Positions 50,588 through 60,687 of a DNA stretch of 64,000 nucleotides are shown in pieces. Origin of the DNA: Rhodoblastus sp. (GTDB lineage: Bacteria > Pseudomonadota > Alphaproteobacteria > Rhizobiales > Beijerinckiaceae); NCBI RefSeq assembly GCF_019449565.1, contig NZ_JAGRPM010000065.1, positions 1-64,000 of the forward strand, given 5' to 3'. Under the pieces are notes generated by a model. That model was not told the origin of the DNA. It did not search any database and worked only from the letters and a program-made list of their open reading frames with translations. Numbering within the stretch: position 1 is the stretch's first letter; every line of letters starts with the position of its first letter. The position numbers were made by a program, and so were the translations under genes.

Positions 50588-53100
50588 CTCGCTTCTCCCA
50601 CCAGCGCCAGGCGTACGGCGCATTTCTTGAAATCGGTCTGCAACGAAATGGGATCGGTCGCGTCCAGCGTCACCTTGTTGATCAGCTGGCCCTCGTCGAA
50701 CCAGGGCACAAAGACCACGCCCGGCGGCATCGTGTTGCGTCCCTTGGTTTCGACTCGCGTGCGGATATAGCCGCGCCGCGACTCGACCTTGATTTCGTCG
50801 CCGCGCCGGAGCTTCAGCGCCGCGGCGTCGTCGGGGTTCATGAAGCAGACGGCCTCGGGGAAGGCGCTGTAAAGCTCGGGCACGCGGCGCGTCATGCTGC
50901 CGGAGTGCCAGTGCTCCAGCACGCGGCCGGTTACGAGCCAGAAGGGAAAAGTTTCATCGGGGCTCTCGGCGGGCGGCTCGTAGGGCAAGGCGAAGATCCG
51001 CGCCTTGCCGTCCGGATAGCCATAGAAACGCACGCCTTCCCCCGCCTTCACATAGGGGTCCGAGCCTTCGCGGAAGCGCCAGCGGGTCTCCTTGCCGTCG
51101 ACCACCGGCCAGCGCAATCCGCGCTCCTCATGATAGCGATCGTAAGGCGCGAGGTCGTGGCCGTGGCCCCGCCCGAAAGTCGCGTATTCCTCGAACAGTC
51201 CCTTGTGGACATAGAAGCCGAAGGCTTCCGATTCCTGATTGGCGAAGCCGGGCGCGAGCTCGGACACGGGGAACTTGTCCACCTGGCCATTGCGGAAAAG
51301 GACTTCGAAAAGCGTCTTGCCGCGATATTCGGGCTTCTTGGCGAGCAGTTCGTCGGTCCAGACGTCCTCGATCTTGAATCGTTTCGAAAACTCCATCAAT
51401 TGCCAAAGGTCGGAGCGCGCTTCGCCCGGGGCCGTGACGAGCTGCCGCCAGACCTGGGTGCGGCGTTCGGCATTGCCATAGGCGCCTTCCTTTTCGACCC
51501 ACATGGCGGTGGGCAGGATCAGGTCGGCGCAAACCGTCGTAACCGTCGGATAGGCGTCCGATACGACGATGAAATTGTCCGGGTTGCGATAGCCGGGGAT
51601 GCCCTCCTCAAGGGCGTTGGCCGCCGCCTGTATATTGTTGTTGACCTGCACCCAATAGGCGTTGATCAGCCCGTCCTTCAGCATGCGGTTCTGCAATACG
51701 GCATGTGCGCCGTTCTTGTCGGAAATCGTGCCCTCGGGCAGTTTCCAGATTTCCTCCGCGCGGTCGCGATGCGCCTTGTTGGTCACCAGCATGTCGGCGG
51801 GCAAGCGGTGGGAAAAGGTTCCAACCTCGCGCGCCGTGCCGCAGGCGGACGGCTGGCCGGTGAGCGAAAATGGGCTGTTGCCGGGCTCCGAAATCTTTCC
51901 CGTCAGCAGGTGCAGATTGTAAGCGAGATTATTCGCCCAGACGCCGCGCGTGTGTTGGTTGAAGCCCATCGTCCAAAAACTCACGACCTTGGTCTTCGGG
52001 TCGGCGTAGATTTCGGCGAGGGCCTCGATCCGGTTGGCGGGTACGCCAGTTAGCTCCGCCGCTTTCGGGATCGTGTATTCGGAGACGAAGGCGGCATATT
52101 CCTCGAAGCTCATGTCGGTCGCGTCATTGGGCTTCGCCGCGCCGGCCGCCTTCTTCTGCAGGGGATGCTCCGGACGCAGGCCATAGCCGATGTCGGTCTG
52201 CCCGCGTTTGAAGACCGTATGGGCCGCGACGAACTCCTTGTTCACGCGGCCGGTCTTGATGATGTGGTTGGCGATAGCATTAAGAAGGATCAGGTCCGTC
52301 TGCGGCTTGAACACCATTCCTATGTCGGCGAGATCAAACGAGCGATGCTCGAAGGTCGAGAGCACGGCGACCTTGACATGGGGCGCGGAAAGCCTGCGGT
52401 CGGCGACGCGCGTCCACAGGATCGGATGCATCTCCGCCATGTTCGAGCCCCAGAGCACGAAGGCGTCCGTCGCTTCGATATCGTCGTAACAACCCATCGG
52501 CTCGTCGATGCCGAAGCTGCGCATGAAGCCCGCCACCGCCGACGCCATGCAGTGGCGCGCGTTGGGGTCGATGTTATTGGTGCGGAAGCCGGCCTTGAAC
52601 AATTTGACCGCGGCGTAGCCTTCGAAAATGGTCCACTGGCCCGAACCGAACATGGCCACGCCATTCGGCCCGCGCTTCTTCAGCGCCGCCTTGAACTTGT
52701 CCGCCATGACGTCGAAGGCTTCATCCCAGGAAACGGGAACGAAATCCCCATTCTTGTCGTAGACGCCGTTCTTTTTGCGAAGAAGCGGTTTGGTCAGGCG
52801 GTCCTCGCCATACATCATCTTGGAGAGGAAGTAGCCCTTGACGCAATTGAGGCCGCGATTGACCTCGGCCTTGATATCGCCATGCGTGGCCACAACCCGG
52901 CCTTCCTTGACGCCAACCATGACGCTGCATCCGGTGCCGCAGAAGCGGCACGCGGCCTTGTTCCAGTCGAGCGTCGCCGTGTCCTTGTCGGTCGCGAGGT
53001 TGGCGGCTTGCGCGGAGGGCGCCATTCCTGCGGCGGCGACCGCCATCGCGGCCGCTTCCAGCTTGAGGAAGTCGCGCCGGTCGAATTTTGCGCCAGTCAT
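50584..53100 (-). CDS. napA: NapA periplasmic nitrate reductase catalytic subunit
   Basis: An 838-aa molybdenum bis-MGD enzyme that reduces nitrate to nitrite in the periplasm. The Tat signal has DRRDFLK at 7-13. The [4Fe-4S] ligands are C51, C54, C58 and C86 (CRFCGTGC...NC). The Mo ligand Cys is C184 (NARHC). The C-terminal cofactor-binding domain starts around 715 ([18 protein letters not shown]). Full length. Two bases separate it from the napD stop. Confidence 0.98.
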   Translation of the reverse strand: MTGAKFDRRDFLKLEAAAMAVAAAGMAPSAQAANLATDKDTATLDWNKAACRFCGTGCSVMVGVKEGRVVATHGDIKAEVNRGLNCVKGYFLSKMMYGEDRLTKPLLRKKNGVYDKNGDFVPVSWDEAFDVMADKFKAALKKRGPNGVAMFGSGQWTIFEGYAAVKLFKAGFRTNNIDPNARHCMASAVAGFMRSFGIDEPMGCYDDIEATDAFVLWGSNMAEMHPILWTRVADRRLSAPHVKVAVLSTFEHRSFDLADIGMVFKPQTDLILLNAIANHIIKTGRVNKEFVAAHTVFKRGQTDIGYGLRPEHPLQKKAAGAAKPNDATDMSFEEYAAFVSEYTIPKAAELTGVPANRIEALAEIYADPKTKVVSFWTMGFNQHTRGVWANNLAYNLHLLTGKISEPGNSPFSLTGQPSACGTAREVGTFSHRLPADMLVTNKAHRDRAEEIWKLPEGTISDKNGAHAVLQNRMLKDGLINAYWVQVNNNIQAAANALEEGIPGYRNPDNFIVVSDAYPTVTTVCADLILPTAMWVEKEGAYGNAERRTQVWRQLVTAPGEARSDLWQLMEFSKRFKIEDVWTDELLAKKPEYRGKTLFEVLFRNGQVDKFPVSELAPGFANQESEAFGFYVHKGLFEEYATFGRGHGHDLAPYDRYHEERGLRWPVVDGKETRWRFREGSDPYVKAGEGVRFYGYPDGKARIFALPYEPPAESPDETFPFWLVTGRVLEHWHSGSMTRRVPELYSAFPEAVCFMNPDDAAALKLRRGDEIKVESRRGYIRTRVETKGRNTMPPGVVFVPWFDEGQLINKVTLDATDPISLQTDFKKCAVRLALVGEAR

Positions 53101-53101
53101 G

Positions 53102-53437
53102 TCAAGCCGCCCCCTCGATTGAAGAGTCTTGTGTCGCAGTGGCGTGATAGACCAGCGTGGCCGAGATCACGTTTGGCATAACGGAAAGCTCGGTCAAACG
53201 CTCGCCGAGCCGATCTCCGGGACCGGCTTCGACTGTCACGACGATCTTTCCGCGCGGATCGCTTGCGGCGATCTCCGTACCAGGCAGCGCGCCAATGGCT
53301 TCGCGAACCTCTTCGAAGCGTTCCGGGCGGACATGAATCACGAGGCTCGCGATTTCCATCTCTCCTTCCGGCGTCGGAAGGCGGGCTATCCCCCGCAACC
53401 AGGCTCCGCGGACGAATTGTCTGCGATCGTTGCTCAT
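53102..53437 (-). CDS. napD: NapD chaperone for the NapA Tat signal
   Basis: A 111-aa NapD, which binds the NapA signal peptide during cofactor insertion. The ferredoxin-like core starts near residue 28 ([12 protein letters not shown]) and continues with [18 protein letters not shown]. The first 27 residues ([13 protein letters not shown]) are an extension carrying an Arg-Arg motif reminiscent of a Tat leader or of NapF N-termini, unlike the roughly 90-aa E. coli NapD. Confidence 0.93.
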   Translation of the reverse strand: MSNDRRQFVRGAWLRGIARLPTPEGEMEIASLVIHVRPERFEEVREAIGALPGTEIAASDPRGKIVVTVEAGPGDRLGERLTELSVMPNVISATLVYHATATQDSSIEGAA

Positions 53438-53441
53438 CGGA

Positions 53442-53615
53442 TCATCCCTTGTGTGGCGGACCGGGCGGGCCCGCGATCATTTGCCAGGTCCAAACCGCGA
53501 AGCCGTAACCGCCGACGACTCCAATCGCGAGAAGCGGCATCAGCACCGCCGTCACCAGCAGAAAAGCGGCGATCTCACTTTTCTTTGCCGAGGGAGCCGG
53601 GTTTCCTGTGGCCAT
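53442..53615 (-). CDS. napE: NapE small membrane protein
   Basis: A 57-aa protein from the ATG at 53615 with a single membrane helix (about 15-45, with LLAIGVVGGYGFAVW) and a Pro/Gly tail, typical of NapE. It ends 4 bp before napD and is the first gene of napEDABC. Function of NapE is not known. Confidence 0.9.
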   Translation of the reverse strand: MATGNPAPSAKKSEIAAFLLVTAVLMPLLAIGVVGGYGFAVWTWQMIAGPPGPPHKG

Positions 53616-54095
53616 GTCGCAACCTCAACCGACAATTTCTGGAGACAGCGCCTGCGCCCGTCGGAAAACGGGATCCAAGTCTTGATCGACAAAATGAGTT
53701 GTGGCCCCGAAGTCGAGGTCCGTCGCATTCCTGCGTTTTTTTGACTGAACCGAATTGCTGGTTCTTAGCTGTGGAACAAGGAGCCTGCGTTTTTGTTCCG
53801 CAGCCAACAATCGCGGCCGCATTTTGTTTGATTATACTTTCGTTCGCGGGCGGTCGTTGTCCGAGGCGACCGCAGCGGTCCACCTCCTGCCTCGAAGGCG
53901 ATATTGCGAGCGCCTTCGCTCTTGACCCCAGGCGGCCAGCCGCGCCCCGAGAGCCCTTTCAATGGGCCGGCTCTTGCAGCGAAAACGGCCCTTGAATATG
54001 CTCCGCTCCACCTCAACCTTTGCGGTCGCCAAATGGAGCAAACGCCCATCCCAGCTGCGGCCCGGGCCAATCATCAACACGAGGGGGAATGACTT
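53616..54095. other. 480-bp divergent intergenic region, napE / DUF1254 gene
   Basis: Should carry the nap promoter (minus) and the DUF1254 promoter (plus, listed separately). A 5-bp half-site GATCAA lies on the minus strand near 53682, but no full FNR/FixK box is visible. I see no gene within. Confidence 0.5.
53974..54002 (+). promoter_or_regulatory. Candidate sigma70-type promoter for the DUF1254 gene
   Basis: TTGCAG (53974-53979) and TATGCT (53997-54002) are separated by 17 bp, about 95 bp upstream of the start at 54096. Spacing is ideal and both hexamers match the consensus at four of six positions. Unverified. Confidence 0.35.
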
Positions 54096-55559
54096 ATGAA
54101 GCGTGTTCTAGGAAAGGGATTGAGGCGAGCCAGTCTATGCTTCGCCCTGAGCGTCGGCTCAGTCCTAGCCGCCGGCGCGGAACAGGCGCAGCCGCCCGAA
54201 AGGTCCGATCCGGACAACCAGCTCGCCTATCAGCGCGCCATTGAGGCGGTCATCTGGTCGATGCCGGCGATTAGCATCCGCGAGTTCTGGGAGTCCCAAT
54301 TCAAGGACTACGGCGCATCCTGGAACGACATTGTCTTGTGGAGCAAGCCTGCGACGCCTCGGCATGAACTGCTGACCGCGAATAATCAGGTGCCCTATAT
54401 GTTGACGGCCCTGAACCTGCGACAGGGGCCGGTCGTGGTGGAGATCCCGGCCGCCGGCGCGAAGGCGAATCTCTTCGGCAGTTTTGTCGACAACTGGCAG
54501 GCTCCAATTGTCGATGTCGGCCCGTCGGGAACAGACGAGGGGCGCGGCGGCAAATACCTGTTCCTGCCGCCCGGATATACCGACCCCATTCCCGAGGGCT
54601 ACCTGCCGGTGCGCTCGGAAGGCTATGTGGTGGTCGGTGGTCTGCGCCCCGTGCCCGCGAATGGCGGCACGGCCGAGGAAGCCCACGCCTACGCCCAGCA
54701 GATGAAAGTCTATCCGCTGGCGGACGCCGCCGCGCCAAAACCGACACGATTTATCGACGGCTACCCGAAACCTTTCCATTCGCTCCCCACCTATGACGCA
54801 AGTTGGTTCCGCGAATTGGCCGCGATGGTCAATGAGGAGCCCGTGCGGGAACGCGACAAGGTCATGCTGGGCATGCTGGCCTCGATCGGCATCGAGCGCG
54901 GCAAGAAATTCGAACCCGACGCAAAGATGCAAAAGACGCTGGATGCAGCGATCGTCGATGCGCGGAAGATAATGCAGAAATTCTTCGAGACTCCAGGCAA
55001 GGCGCTCGCCCCTTGGTGGCAAGGCAGCCAGTGGTCGGCGTTCTCGCCGAAAACGATGGGCCTGGCGAATGAGTTCACCTATGAAACCGCCGATGGCCTT
55101 TGGCTGGATGCGCGCGCGGGCGGCTTGTTTTATTGGGCGACCTTCGTGCCGAAGAAGCTTGGCGGCGGCACATTCTACCTGATGGGCCTGCGCGATTCCT
55201 CCGGACAATTATTTGACGGACAAGCGACCTATCGGCTTCGCGTCCCCGCCGATGTGCCGGCAAAGGATTTTTGGTCGGCCATCGTCTATGACATGGAAAC
55301 GAAGGCGTTCGTCTGCGCCGGTCCCTGCGATACGGCGGACAATGGCGTCGGGCTGTCATCCTTCGACAAGCCCAACATGAAGCAGAACGCTGACGGGTCC
55401 GTGGACGTCTATTTCGGTCCGAAGGCGCCGGCGGGGTTCGAGAAAAACTGGGTCCCGACGGCGGGCAGGAATTTCTTCCTGATCTTCCGCCTTTACGGTC
55501 CCGAGAAGGCGTTCTTTGAAAAGACGTGGAAGCTTCCCGAGGTCGAGAAGGTTCAGTAA
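54096..55559 (+). CDS. DUF1254/DUF1214 family exported protein
   Basis: A 487-aa protein with a signal peptide (RRASLCFALSVGSVLAAGA). A DUF1254 domain (about 40-190, including YQRAIEAVIWSMPAIS) is followed by a C-terminal DUF1214 domain (about 360-480, with VVPxx-like DFWSAIVYDMETKAF and GFEKNWVPT). Such proteins are widespread, periplasmic and of unknown function. GAGGGGGAAT precedes the ATG. Followed by a palindromic hairpin. Confidence 0.9.
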   Translation: MKRVLGKGLRRASLCFALSVGSVLAAGAEQAQPPERSDPDNQLAYQRAIEAVIWSMPAISIREFWESQFKDYGASWNDIVLWSKPATPRHELLTANNQVPYMLTALNLRQGPVVVEIPAAGAKANLFGSFVDNWQAPIVDVGPSGTDEGRGGKYLFLPPGYTDPIPEGYLPVRSEGYVVVGGLRPVPANGGTAEEAHAYAQQMKVYPLADAAAPKPTRFIDGYPKPFHSLPTYDASWFRELAAMVNEEPVRERDKVMLGMLASIGIERGKKFEPDAKMQKTLDAAIVDARKIMQKFFETPGKALAPWWQGSQWSAFSPKTMGLANEFTYETADGLWLDARAGGLFYWATFVPKKLGGGTFYLMGLRDSSGQLFDGQATYRLRVPADVPAKDFWSAIVYDMETKAFVCAGPCDTADNGVGLSSFDKPNMKQNADGSVDVYFGPKAPAGFEKNWVPTAGRNFFLIFRLYGPEKAFFEKTWKLPEVEKVQ

Positions 55560-55574
55560 ACGGCGCCTTCCAAG

Positions 55575-55605
55575 AGGGCGGTTCCGGGTCCACCGAAACC
55601 GCCCT
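55575..55605. terminator. Hairpin between convergent genes
   Basis: AGGGCGGTT (55575-55583) and AACCGCCCT (55597-55605) form a perfect 9-bp stem with a 13-nt loop. There is no T-run on either side, so it may act as a bidirectional transcript end or 3' stabiliser rather than a classical terminator. Confidence 0.5.
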
Positions 55606-55609
55606 GCAT

Positions 55610-56254
55610 TCACGCGGCCTGCGGAATCCGGCCGATCCCGAACAGCCGCTTCAATTTCTTGACCCGATTCGACATGCGGTGGCGCGCCAACTCCTGGTTG
55701 CGCGACTGTTCGTCCGTGCAATAATTCAGCATGACGTAGCGGCGCGGACCGACGAATGGCTTGTGGCCGTGCCAGGAATTGGGCTGGACCCTGAAGCAGA
55801 AGGCTAGGCCGCCTTCCGGCGCCACTTCGGCGGCGTAATCCTCGATATCCACGCCCGAGCGCAGCACGCGCAGCTTGCCGCCCTGATCGACCCAGTCCTC
55901 GTTGAGATAAAGCAGCAAGGTCGCCAGCTTGAATTTGGAATCGGCGTGGATGCGGCCGTCGCGCGCCTGGCAATTGCTGCGCAGGGTAACCATCGTCGGG
56001 CGCCCCGAGAGGTCGATTTCGAGCTTTTCCTCCACGATTCTGCGCACCAGCGGCCCCTCCAGCTCCTTGAGCAGCAACTCGAACGCCGGCCCATAGGGCG
56101 CGAACTCCGGCAGAAAGAGCCCGCCCATGTCGATCTTCGGAAAATCGGCTATGGCCCTGGCCACTTCGGCGGGCGGCAGGAAGCCCCGGGTCACGAAATG
56201 GGGAAAGGGGGCGTTTTCGACGGTCGCCGTCCGGAAGGATTCATAATTGATCAT
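55610..56254 (-). CDS. 2-oxoglutarate/Fe(II) oxygenase family protein
   Basis: A 214-aa protein with a cupin-like oxygenase pattern: the metal-binding HxD is in GRIHADSKFK near residue 103 and the distal His in WHGHKPF near 160, followed by RRYVMLNY carrying the likely 2-oxoglutarate Arg. The tail is basic. Substrate unknown; related proteins act on small molecules or sugars. The ATG at 56254 is preferred to a TTG at 56266. Confidence 0.8.
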   Translation of the reverse strand: MINYESFRTATVENAPFPHFVTRGFLPPAEVARAIADFPKIDMGGLFLPEFAPYGPAFELLLKELEGPLVRRIVEEKLEIDLSGRPTMVTLRSNCQARDGRIHADSKFKLATLLLYLNEDWVDQGGKLRVLRSGVDIEDYAAEVAPEGGLAFCFRVQPNSWHGHKPFVGPRRYVMLNYCTDEQSRNQELARHRMSNRVKKLKRLFGIGRIPQAA

Positions 56255-56367
56255 GTGAGCGCCCAAGTGGATTTTCTTGCGGATTCCCTTGGATTTAATT
56301 TCGCGCGCGGATTTTCCTCATTGATCCGCATCAAGCGCAGGAAGCTGGCGTCGCCGGGCGCTCCCGG

Positions 56368-57918
56368 TCAGGCGGCGCCCCGCGTCCCACGATGGCCCTG
56401 CGTTTCCGGCGGCTCCGCGCCCTGATTGAACTGCGGCAGCGCCGACATGACGCGCTCCGGCGGGAAAACGACGATGACTTCCGTGCCCTCGCGCAATTTC
56501 GAACGCAAAGTGAAGGTTCCGCCATGCAGCTCGACCAGCCCCTTGACGATCGGCAGGCCGAGGCCGGTGCCCTCGTCGGCGTTTTTCTGCGCCGTCGAGC
56601 CGCGCCCGAATGAGGACATGATGATCGGGATTTCCTCTTCGGGAATGCCCGGGCCGGTGTCCTTGACCGAGAAATATTGCCCGCCCGCCATGGTCCAGCC
56701 AGCCTTGATCGTGACCTGGCCGCCCTGCGGCGTGAATTTGATGGCGTTCGTCAGCAGGTTGAGCGCGATCTGGCGCACGGCGCGCTCGTCGGCCCAGATG
56801 CGCGGCATGTTCGGCTCGATGATCTCGCTCATCGTCACGCCGCGCTTCCGGGCGCGCAGGGTCAGAAGGTGACGGCAATCCTCGATCACGCCGGCGATGA
56901 GCACGGCCTCTTCCTTCAGCTCGTAGCGCCCCGCCTCGACGCGCGAGAGATCGAGGATCTCGTTGATGAGCATCAACAGATGCTGGCCGCTATTGTGGAT
57001 GTCGTTGGAATAATCGCGATAGGCGTCGATCGCGTGCGGGCCGAACAACTCGCTCTTCATCACTTCGGAAAAGCCGAGGATGGCGTTCAGCGGGGTGCGC
57101 AATTCATGCGACATGGTGGCCAGAAAGCGCGATTTGGCAAGGCTCGCCTCCTCCGCGCGGCGGCGCGCCTCGTCCGAATTGGACTTCGCCTGCTCCAGCT
57201 CCGCGATCAGCGCGTCCTTCTCGCCCTGAATCGCCAGCCTGTCGAGCTGGCTCGCATAGATGCGCCGCGACAAAATCGCGAAATAGAACAGCGTGCCGCA
57301 GGCCAGCAGGGTCAGCGGGGCGATCGGGCCGGTGAGGCTGGTCGGCCGCATATAGAGGATGATGGCGAGGGCGTTGGGCGCGAGCGCCGCATAGACCGCC
57401 GCCGGCAGGAAGGCCGTGACCACAGTGTGGATCGCGGCGGCGAGCATGAACACGACCATGACATAGGTCGTCGCCCAAGGGTCCGACACGCCACTCATCA
57501 GCAAGGCGAAGGACGACCACGCCAGCCCGTTCGCCGCCTCCACGAAGATGAAGCGCGCCTGCCAGTTGCGCGCCGTCTGCGCGCCGTCGCCCTGCCGAAG
57601 GAAGCGATCGGACAGAGCCCAGCCGAGGACGAGCACGGACAGCACGCCGCCGAGCCATATGCCGACCAGCGACAGCGGCATCCACAGCAGGGTCATCGCG
57701 GCGACGGCGAGGCTGAGCAGCGCCTGCGGCACGATGGCTTCCTTGCGCCCCTTGCAATAAAGGCGCAGCAGCTCGACATCAAAAACGATATTGCCGGCGC
57801 CGGAGGACGTCAGCCGCTCGCGCGCCTCCCGCATGTGATTGGCCATGCGGCGTCGCTCGGGAGAGCGTCCGTCTGCAAAGCGCCCTCGGGCGATCATTTC
57901 TGCGGTGACTTCGGACAT
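56368..57918 (-). CDS. Membrane histidine kinase, PleC/DivJ-like
   Basis: A 516-aa sensor kinase. After a cytoplasmic N-terminus come about six membrane helices (65-225), a short coiled coil (235-262), the dimerisation domain with phospho-accepting His near 271 in SHELRTPLNAILGFSEVM, and an HATPase domain: N-box NLLTNAIKFTPQGG, G1 KDTGPGIP, G2 GTGLGLPIVKG. The H-box sequence is typical of the PleC/DivJ/PdhS group that acts on DivK/PleD-type regulators. No adjacent response regulator. Confidence 0.92.
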   Translation of the reverse strand: MSEVTAEMIARGRFADGRSPERRRMANHMREARERLTSSGAGNIVFDVELLRLYCKGRKEAIVPQALLSLAVAAMTLLWMPLSLVGIWLGGVLSVLVLGWALSDRFLRQGDGAQTARNWQARFIFVEAANGLAWSSFALLMSGVSDPWATTYVMVVFMLAAAIHTVVTAFLPAAVYAALAPNALAIILYMRPTSLTGPIAPLTLLACGTLFYFAILSRRIYASQLDRLAIQGEKDALIAELEQAKSNSDEARRRAEEASLAKSRFLATMSHELRTPLNAILGFSEVMKSELFGPHAIDAYRDYSNDIHNSGQHLLMLINEILDLSRVEAGRYELKEEAVLIAGVIEDCRHLLTLRARKRGVTMSEIIEPNMPRIWADERAVRQIALNLLTNAIKFTPQGGQVTIKAGWTMAGGQYFSVKDTGPGIPEEEIPIIMSSFGRGSTAQKNADEGTGLGLPIVKGLVELHGGTFTLRSKLREGTEVIVVFPPERVMSALPQFNQGAEPPETQGHRGTRGAA

Positions 57919-58087
57919 TCCCGTGAAAGGTCAGAGCAATGCGCTAGCGCCAATGCGCCAAACTGCCCGAAAAAGCTTAATGAGCGGCTGACTTATTCGC
58001 TAAACTTGGCGCCAATCCGGCGCAAGATTGACAAGTTTGGCGCAGCGGCGGCATGTTTTTCGTGGAAAATTAAACCCCGGGCGGCGC

Positions 58088-58699
58088 ATGAAACTCTATA
58101 ATTCTCCGGTGGCGCCAAATCCGCGCCGCGTCCGCATCTTTCTCGCCGAAAAGGGCGTCGCCGTCCCCACCGAAAACGTGGACCTGGCTCTGTCGCAGCA
58201 GCACGATCCGGCCTTCGCGGCGCTCAATCCCTTGCGGCGCATTCCCGCGCTGGCGCTGGATTCGGGCGAGATCATCTGCGAATCCGTCGCGATCTGCCGC
58301 TATTTTGAGGAAATCCAACCGGAGCCGCCGCTGTTTGGGCGCGATGCGCTGGAAAAGGCGCTGGTCGAGATGTGGCAGCGCCGCGCCGAACTGGAGTTCT
58401 TCTTCCCCATCGCTCTGGCCTTCCGGCACAGCCATCCCGCCATGGTCGAGATGGAAAAGCCGCAGATTCCGCAGCTGGTCGAACTGAACCGGCCACGCGC
58501 GATCGCCTTTGCGCGCTTCCTGGATTCTGAGCTGGCCAATCGCCGCTACCTTGCCGGAAACGCCTTCAGCATCGCCGACATCACCGCCCTTGTCGCGGCG
58601 GATTTCGCAAAGCCCGCGCGCATAAAATTCCCCGACGACCTCGTTCATTTCGCGCGGTGGCGCGCGGACGTCTCAGCCCGCCCCAGCGCGGCCGCCTGA
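58088..58699 (+). CDS. Glutathione S-transferase family protein
   Basis: A 203-aa GST. The N-terminal thioredoxin-like domain begins MKLYNSPVAPNPRRVRIFLAEKG and has the glutathione-binding RIPAL and ESVAICRYFEE segments. The C-terminal helical domain contains AGNAFSIADITAL, the N-capping box. Substrate unknown. Confidence 0.93.
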   Translation: MKLYNSPVAPNPRRVRIFLAEKGVAVPTENVDLALSQQHDPAFAALNPLRRIPALALDSGEIICESVAICRYFEEIQPEPPLFGRDALEKALVEMWQRRAELEFFFPIALAFRHSHPAMVEMEKPQIPQLVELNRPRAIAFARFLDSELANRRYLAGNAFSIADITALVAADFAKPARIKFPDDLVHFARWRADVSARPSAAA

Positions 58700-58701
58700 C
58701 C

Positions 58702-59358
58702 TTGTCGCGGGAGGCGGAACTTGCGGCGCTGGCCGCCCAGATCCCCGACTGCCGGATTTGCAGTGAAACGCCGGACGGGCCGCCCCTGCCACATCCGCCT
58801 CGCCCCGTGCTGCGCGTCTCGGCCACGGCGCGCCTACTGATCGCGGGCCAGGCGCCCGGCGTGCGCGTCCATCGTTCTGGCCTGCCCTTCGACGACCCTT
58901 CCGGCGAAAGGCTGCGCGGCTGGATGGGACTCGACCGCGCGGAATTCTACGATTCGACGCGGGTCGCGGTCGCCGCGATGGGATTCTGTTTTCCGGGCCA
59001 TGACGCCAAGGGCGGCGACCTGCCGCCACGCCGCGAATGCCGCGCCCGCTGGCATGAAAGCCTGTTCCGCCTGATGCCGCAGATCGAGATCATTCTCGCC
59101 ATCGGGCGGCCAGCGCAGGACTATCATTTCGCGCGGCTCGGACGCCCCTTGCCCAAAGGCGCGTCGCTCGCCGAGATCGTGCGCGCCAGCGCGGAAGCCT
59201 CCGATTGCAAGCCGCGCCTGCTGGCCCTGCCCCATCCGTCCTGGCGCAACAATGCCTGGCTCAAGCGCAATCCCTGGTTCGATGGCGAGATCGTCCCGCT
59301 CGCGCGGGCTCTGGTCGCCGAGGCGTTGGCGCCTCTCACGGCCCCGGCGCATCCTTAA
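58702..59358 (+). CDS. Uracil-DNA glycosylase superfamily protein
   Basis: A UDG-superfamily protein of about 218 aa. It has LLIAGQAPGVRVHRSG near 45 (motif A), DPSGERLRGWMG, GFCFPGHDAKGGDLPPRREC near 93 and ALPHPSWRNN near 176 (motif B). N-terminal CRIC may contribute to an iron-sulfur site. Whether it excises uracil is not certain for this subgroup. The start is unclear: TTG 58702 lies 2 bp after the GST stop, while GTG 58657 would overlap GST. Confidence 0.8.
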   Translation: MSREAELAALAAQIPDCRICSETPDGPPLPHPPRPVLRVSATARLLIAGQAPGVRVHRSGLPFDDPSGERLRGWMGLDRAEFYDSTRVAVAAMGFCFPGHDAKGGDLPPRRECRARWHESLFRLMPQIEIILAIGRPAQDYHFARLGRPLPKGASLAEIVRASAEASDCKPRLLALPHPSWRNNAWLKRNPWFDGEIVPLARALVAEALAPLTAPAHP

Positions 59359-59491
59359 AAAGTACATATTTCATAAACTGGCTGCGAATTAACTTGCCAT
59401 GCTGCAGCGCCGAAATAGAATTGAATTTGCTCAATCCTTGCTCGCGCAATCAGGCTCGATCGAGTTGGACGATGTCCGCAAGGAAAATGTC

Positions 59492-59710
59492 ATGCGTGCT
59501 GGTCAGAAAGTTCGTCTGAAAGCGGCCTCGCCGTTGAAACAGCAGCTGAATCTGCCGCCCGAGGCGCTCGGCGCCGTCTTGTGCAGCTATGGTCTGCTAC
59601 GCGCGACCGGCGTTACGAGGCATCGCCTGGACGTACGCTTCGGCCCCGGCCTCGTCATCTGGGGCGTTCCCGACGACCAATTTGAAACGGTCGAGGAAGA
59701 CGCCGCCTGA
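59492..59710 (+). CDS. Small beta-rich protein of unknown function
   Basis: A 72-aa protein from the ATG at 59492, with AAGGA eight bases upstream; an ATG at 59399 would add 31 residues. The sequence GQKVRLKAASPLK, then LGAVLCSYGLL, then HRLDVRFGPGLVIWGVPDDQFE suggests a small beta barrel of SH3-like form. No family recognised. Confidence 0.6.
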   Translation: MRAGQKVRLKAASPLKQQLNLPPEALGAVLCSYGLLRATGVTRHRLDVRFGPGLVIWGVPDDQFETVEEDAA

Positions 59711-59787
59711 ACGCGGGGCCATCGCAACAGCTCGCGAATGGCGCAATCGTAACGCCGAAATCGATCCGAAAAGGTCGCGCGTGAAAA

Positions 59788-60687
59788 TTAAGGGGCTGAA
59801 GTGCTCGTGGTTGCCGTCTCCAAATTCGGTGTACAAGCCACGTAATTTGTCGCCGGGATTGTTCCATCTGGCTTCCAGAAGATTTGCGACGTCGATCCGA
59901 TGCGCGGCGACATATAGGTCGTCTGATGAATCGTGTACCCGGCGCCGCCATTGGGAGCTTTGTTCCATGCGAAGGGCGCGAAACCAAAGGACGGTACATA
60001 AGTATAGCTTACGTCGACCACAATTATAAAATTATCTATATTATTGTTCGAAGCGACTGTGGGCGGATAAAGTCCAGTGGGGATGCTCGTCGGACTATTC
60101 ACGCCGTTGGCGGTCACGGCGAGGGCGCCACATTGCCGCAACGTCGGGCTTGGTCCCGAACCGACGCTCCAAAGCACTTTCGCAACACAGCACTGACTGC
60201 TCGTACTGGAGCTATTATCAAACACGACCTCGGTGATGGTCATGTTCGGCGAACCTGTAAAAGGATAAAGCACGGCGGTCGACGCCGCCAATATATTTTG
60301 TAGCTCCGTATCTGTTACACATGGAACGCTATTTGCGGCAATTGCATTCTTTGTTACGCTTGTAGCTACGCCTGAATTCCATTTACTTGCTGTATAGGAA
60401 TTGATGAAAGCCGTTTTAAGGCACGTTCCAGCCTTACTGCTACTCGGCAAAGTCTGCGATGTCAGATCCGCCAGGGTGCGGGAAAGCGCCTGGGTCTTGC
60501 GGCTGACTTCAAGACCCTGCGCCAGAACAACGCATCCGAAATAAAGCGCCAGCATCATCGGCAGGATCAGGGCGAACTCGACCGCCGCGATGCCGCCCTG
60601 TCCGCGCCTTAGCCGCCGGACGACAATCCGCAGGCCTGTAAAAAGCCCTTTCCTTCCGGCAAGCCGGAATTTTCCGCGCCGCGTCAT
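59788..60687 (-). CDS. TadG/TadE-like pseudopilin of the Tad pilus
   Basis: A 299-aa protein with a basic N-terminus, then GGIAAVEFALILPMMLALYFG near residue 31, the TadE-like prepilin segment with the conserved Glu. The long C-terminal domain is Ser/Thr/Asn-rich with several cysteines (KAGTC, VPCVTD, SQCCVAK, RQCGA). Coding GC is lower than the genome in the middle part. Its ATG overlaps the TadE stop. Confidence 0.85.
   Translation of the reverse strand: MTRRGKFRLAGRKGLFTGLRIVVRRLRRGQGGIAAVEFALILPMMLALYFGCVVLAQGLEVSRKTQALSRTLADLTSQTLPSSSKAGTCLKTAFINSYTASKWNSGVATSVTKNAIAANSVPCVTDTELQNILAASTAVLYPFTGSPNMTITEVVFDNSSSTSSQCCVAKVLWSVGSGPSPTLRQCGALAVTANGVNSPTSIPTGLYPPTVASNNNIDNFIIVVDVSYTYVPSFGFAPFAWNKAPNGGAGYTIHQTTYMSPRIGSTSQIFWKPDGTIPATNYVACTPNLETATTSTSAP

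Noticed and set aside
53670..53700. An FNR/NnrR box upstream of napE
   Set aside because: Only one half-site (GATCAA on the minus strand) is present and the TTG-CAA spacing is too short for the family.
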